Of a DNA stretch of 64,000 nucleotides, positions 63,882 to 64,000 are shown piece by piece. Origin of the DNA: Sphingobium cyanobacteriorum (GTDB taxonomy: Bacteria > Pseudomonadota > Alphaproteobacteria > Sphingomonadales > Sphingomonadaceae). The DNA lies in the NCBI RefSeq assembly GCF_030580935.1, contig NZ_JAUQOM010000008.1, positions 151,623 to 215,622 of the forward strand, written 5' to 3'. The notes under the pieces were generated by a model. That model had not been told where the DNA came from, did no database searches, and was given only the letters and a program-made list of their open reading frames with translations. Each line of letters starts with the position of its first letter. The stretch's first letter is position 1. Made by a program: the position numbers and the translations under genes.

Positions 63882-64000
63882 GCCGTAGACTCATAAGCTC
63901 GGAGCCACAGCCGCATTGAGGCGAGTTGGACCATGGCAAGGAAGTTGGTGGCCGTAGCGGGTGGCGACGCGGCGGAAGTGCTTCAGCTTGGAGAAGAACC
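63882..64000 (-). mobile_element. IS5-family transposase C-terminal remnant (runs off window)
   Basis: The minus strand reads FFSKLKHFRRVATRY and, in a second frame, NFLAMVQLASMRLWL, the end of an IS5-type transposase (FxxLKxFRRIATRY). A small deletion shifts the frame after ATRY. The rest lies beyond the window edge. It is not the same copy as the fragment at 22915. Confidence 0.68.

Noticed and set aside
1..64000. CRISPR arrays, tRNA, rRNA genes or a replication origin.
   Set aside because: No regular short repeats with spacers, no cloverleaf-like sequence and no rRNA-like stretch were noticed by eye.

Overview
This window is GC-rich bacterial DNA that looks like part of a large lipid or cyclic-acid catabolic island of an alphaproteobacterium, most likely a sphingomonad. 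The reasons are a long run of acyl-CoA dehydrogenases, crotonases, short-chain dehydrogenases (SDRs), CaiB/BaiF CoA transferases, thiolases and acyl-CoA ligases, a TonB-dependent receptor and IS debris. The organism call is inference from gene content; no 16S or housekeeping gene is present.

Layout. 1-4.3 kb (+): acyl-CoA dehydrogenase (cut by the window edge), an overlapping APH-type kinase and a double-length CoA transferase. 4.8-8.8 kb (-): nitroreductase, a pair of unlike acyl-CoA dehydrogenases, and a crotonase. 9.7-19.8 kb: SDR, aldehyde dehydrogenase, acyl-CoA ligase, racemase-like CoA transferase, HSD10-like SDR and thiolase, then a divergent quinone-oxidoreductase/ligase pair. 19.8-23.2 kb: mostly wreckage (LuxC-like reductase, IS701, TetR, thioesterase and IS5 remnants) around one SDR. 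23.3-34.3 kb: a distinct module of two Lrp/AsnC regulators, two D-aminoacylase-like amidohydrolases, a TonB-dependent receptor, a 7Fe-type ferredoxin, an FprA-like reductase and a molybdopterin oxidoreductase. 34.8-43.1 kb (+): crotonase, dienoyl-CoA-reductase-like SDR, two more SDRs, kinase, quinone oxidoreductase, two crotonases, SDR. 43.2-46.6 kb (-): SDR, DUF3237 protein, thiolase, nitroreductase. 47.8-56.4 kb (-): TetR, crotonase, Tyr phosphatase, aldehyde dehydrogenase, alcohol dehydrogenase, cytochrome P450. 57.5-64 kb: third kinase, small secreted protein, SDR, LysR and a divergent acyl-CoA dehydrogenase.

How the genes fit together. An organic substrate could be oxidised by the P450, alcohol dehydrogenase and aldehyde dehydrogenases, activated by CoA ligases or CoA transferases, then shortened by acyl-CoA dehydrogenases, crotonases, SDRs and thiolases. 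The APH-type kinases suggest a hydroxyacyl-CoA phosphorylation and elimination branch. The true substrate cannot be read from the sequence.

The strongest new observations are: (1) a recurring dyad motif, about AATCAATCGA-ACAACTAATT, placed about 50-120 bp upstream of seven separate catabolic transcription units, consistent with one local regulon; (2) the Lrp-amidohydrolase-receptor-ferredoxin-reductase-molybdoenzyme module at 23.3-34.3 kb; and (3) about a dozen gene remnants, several with an intact relative in the same window, showing a duplicated island that is decaying.
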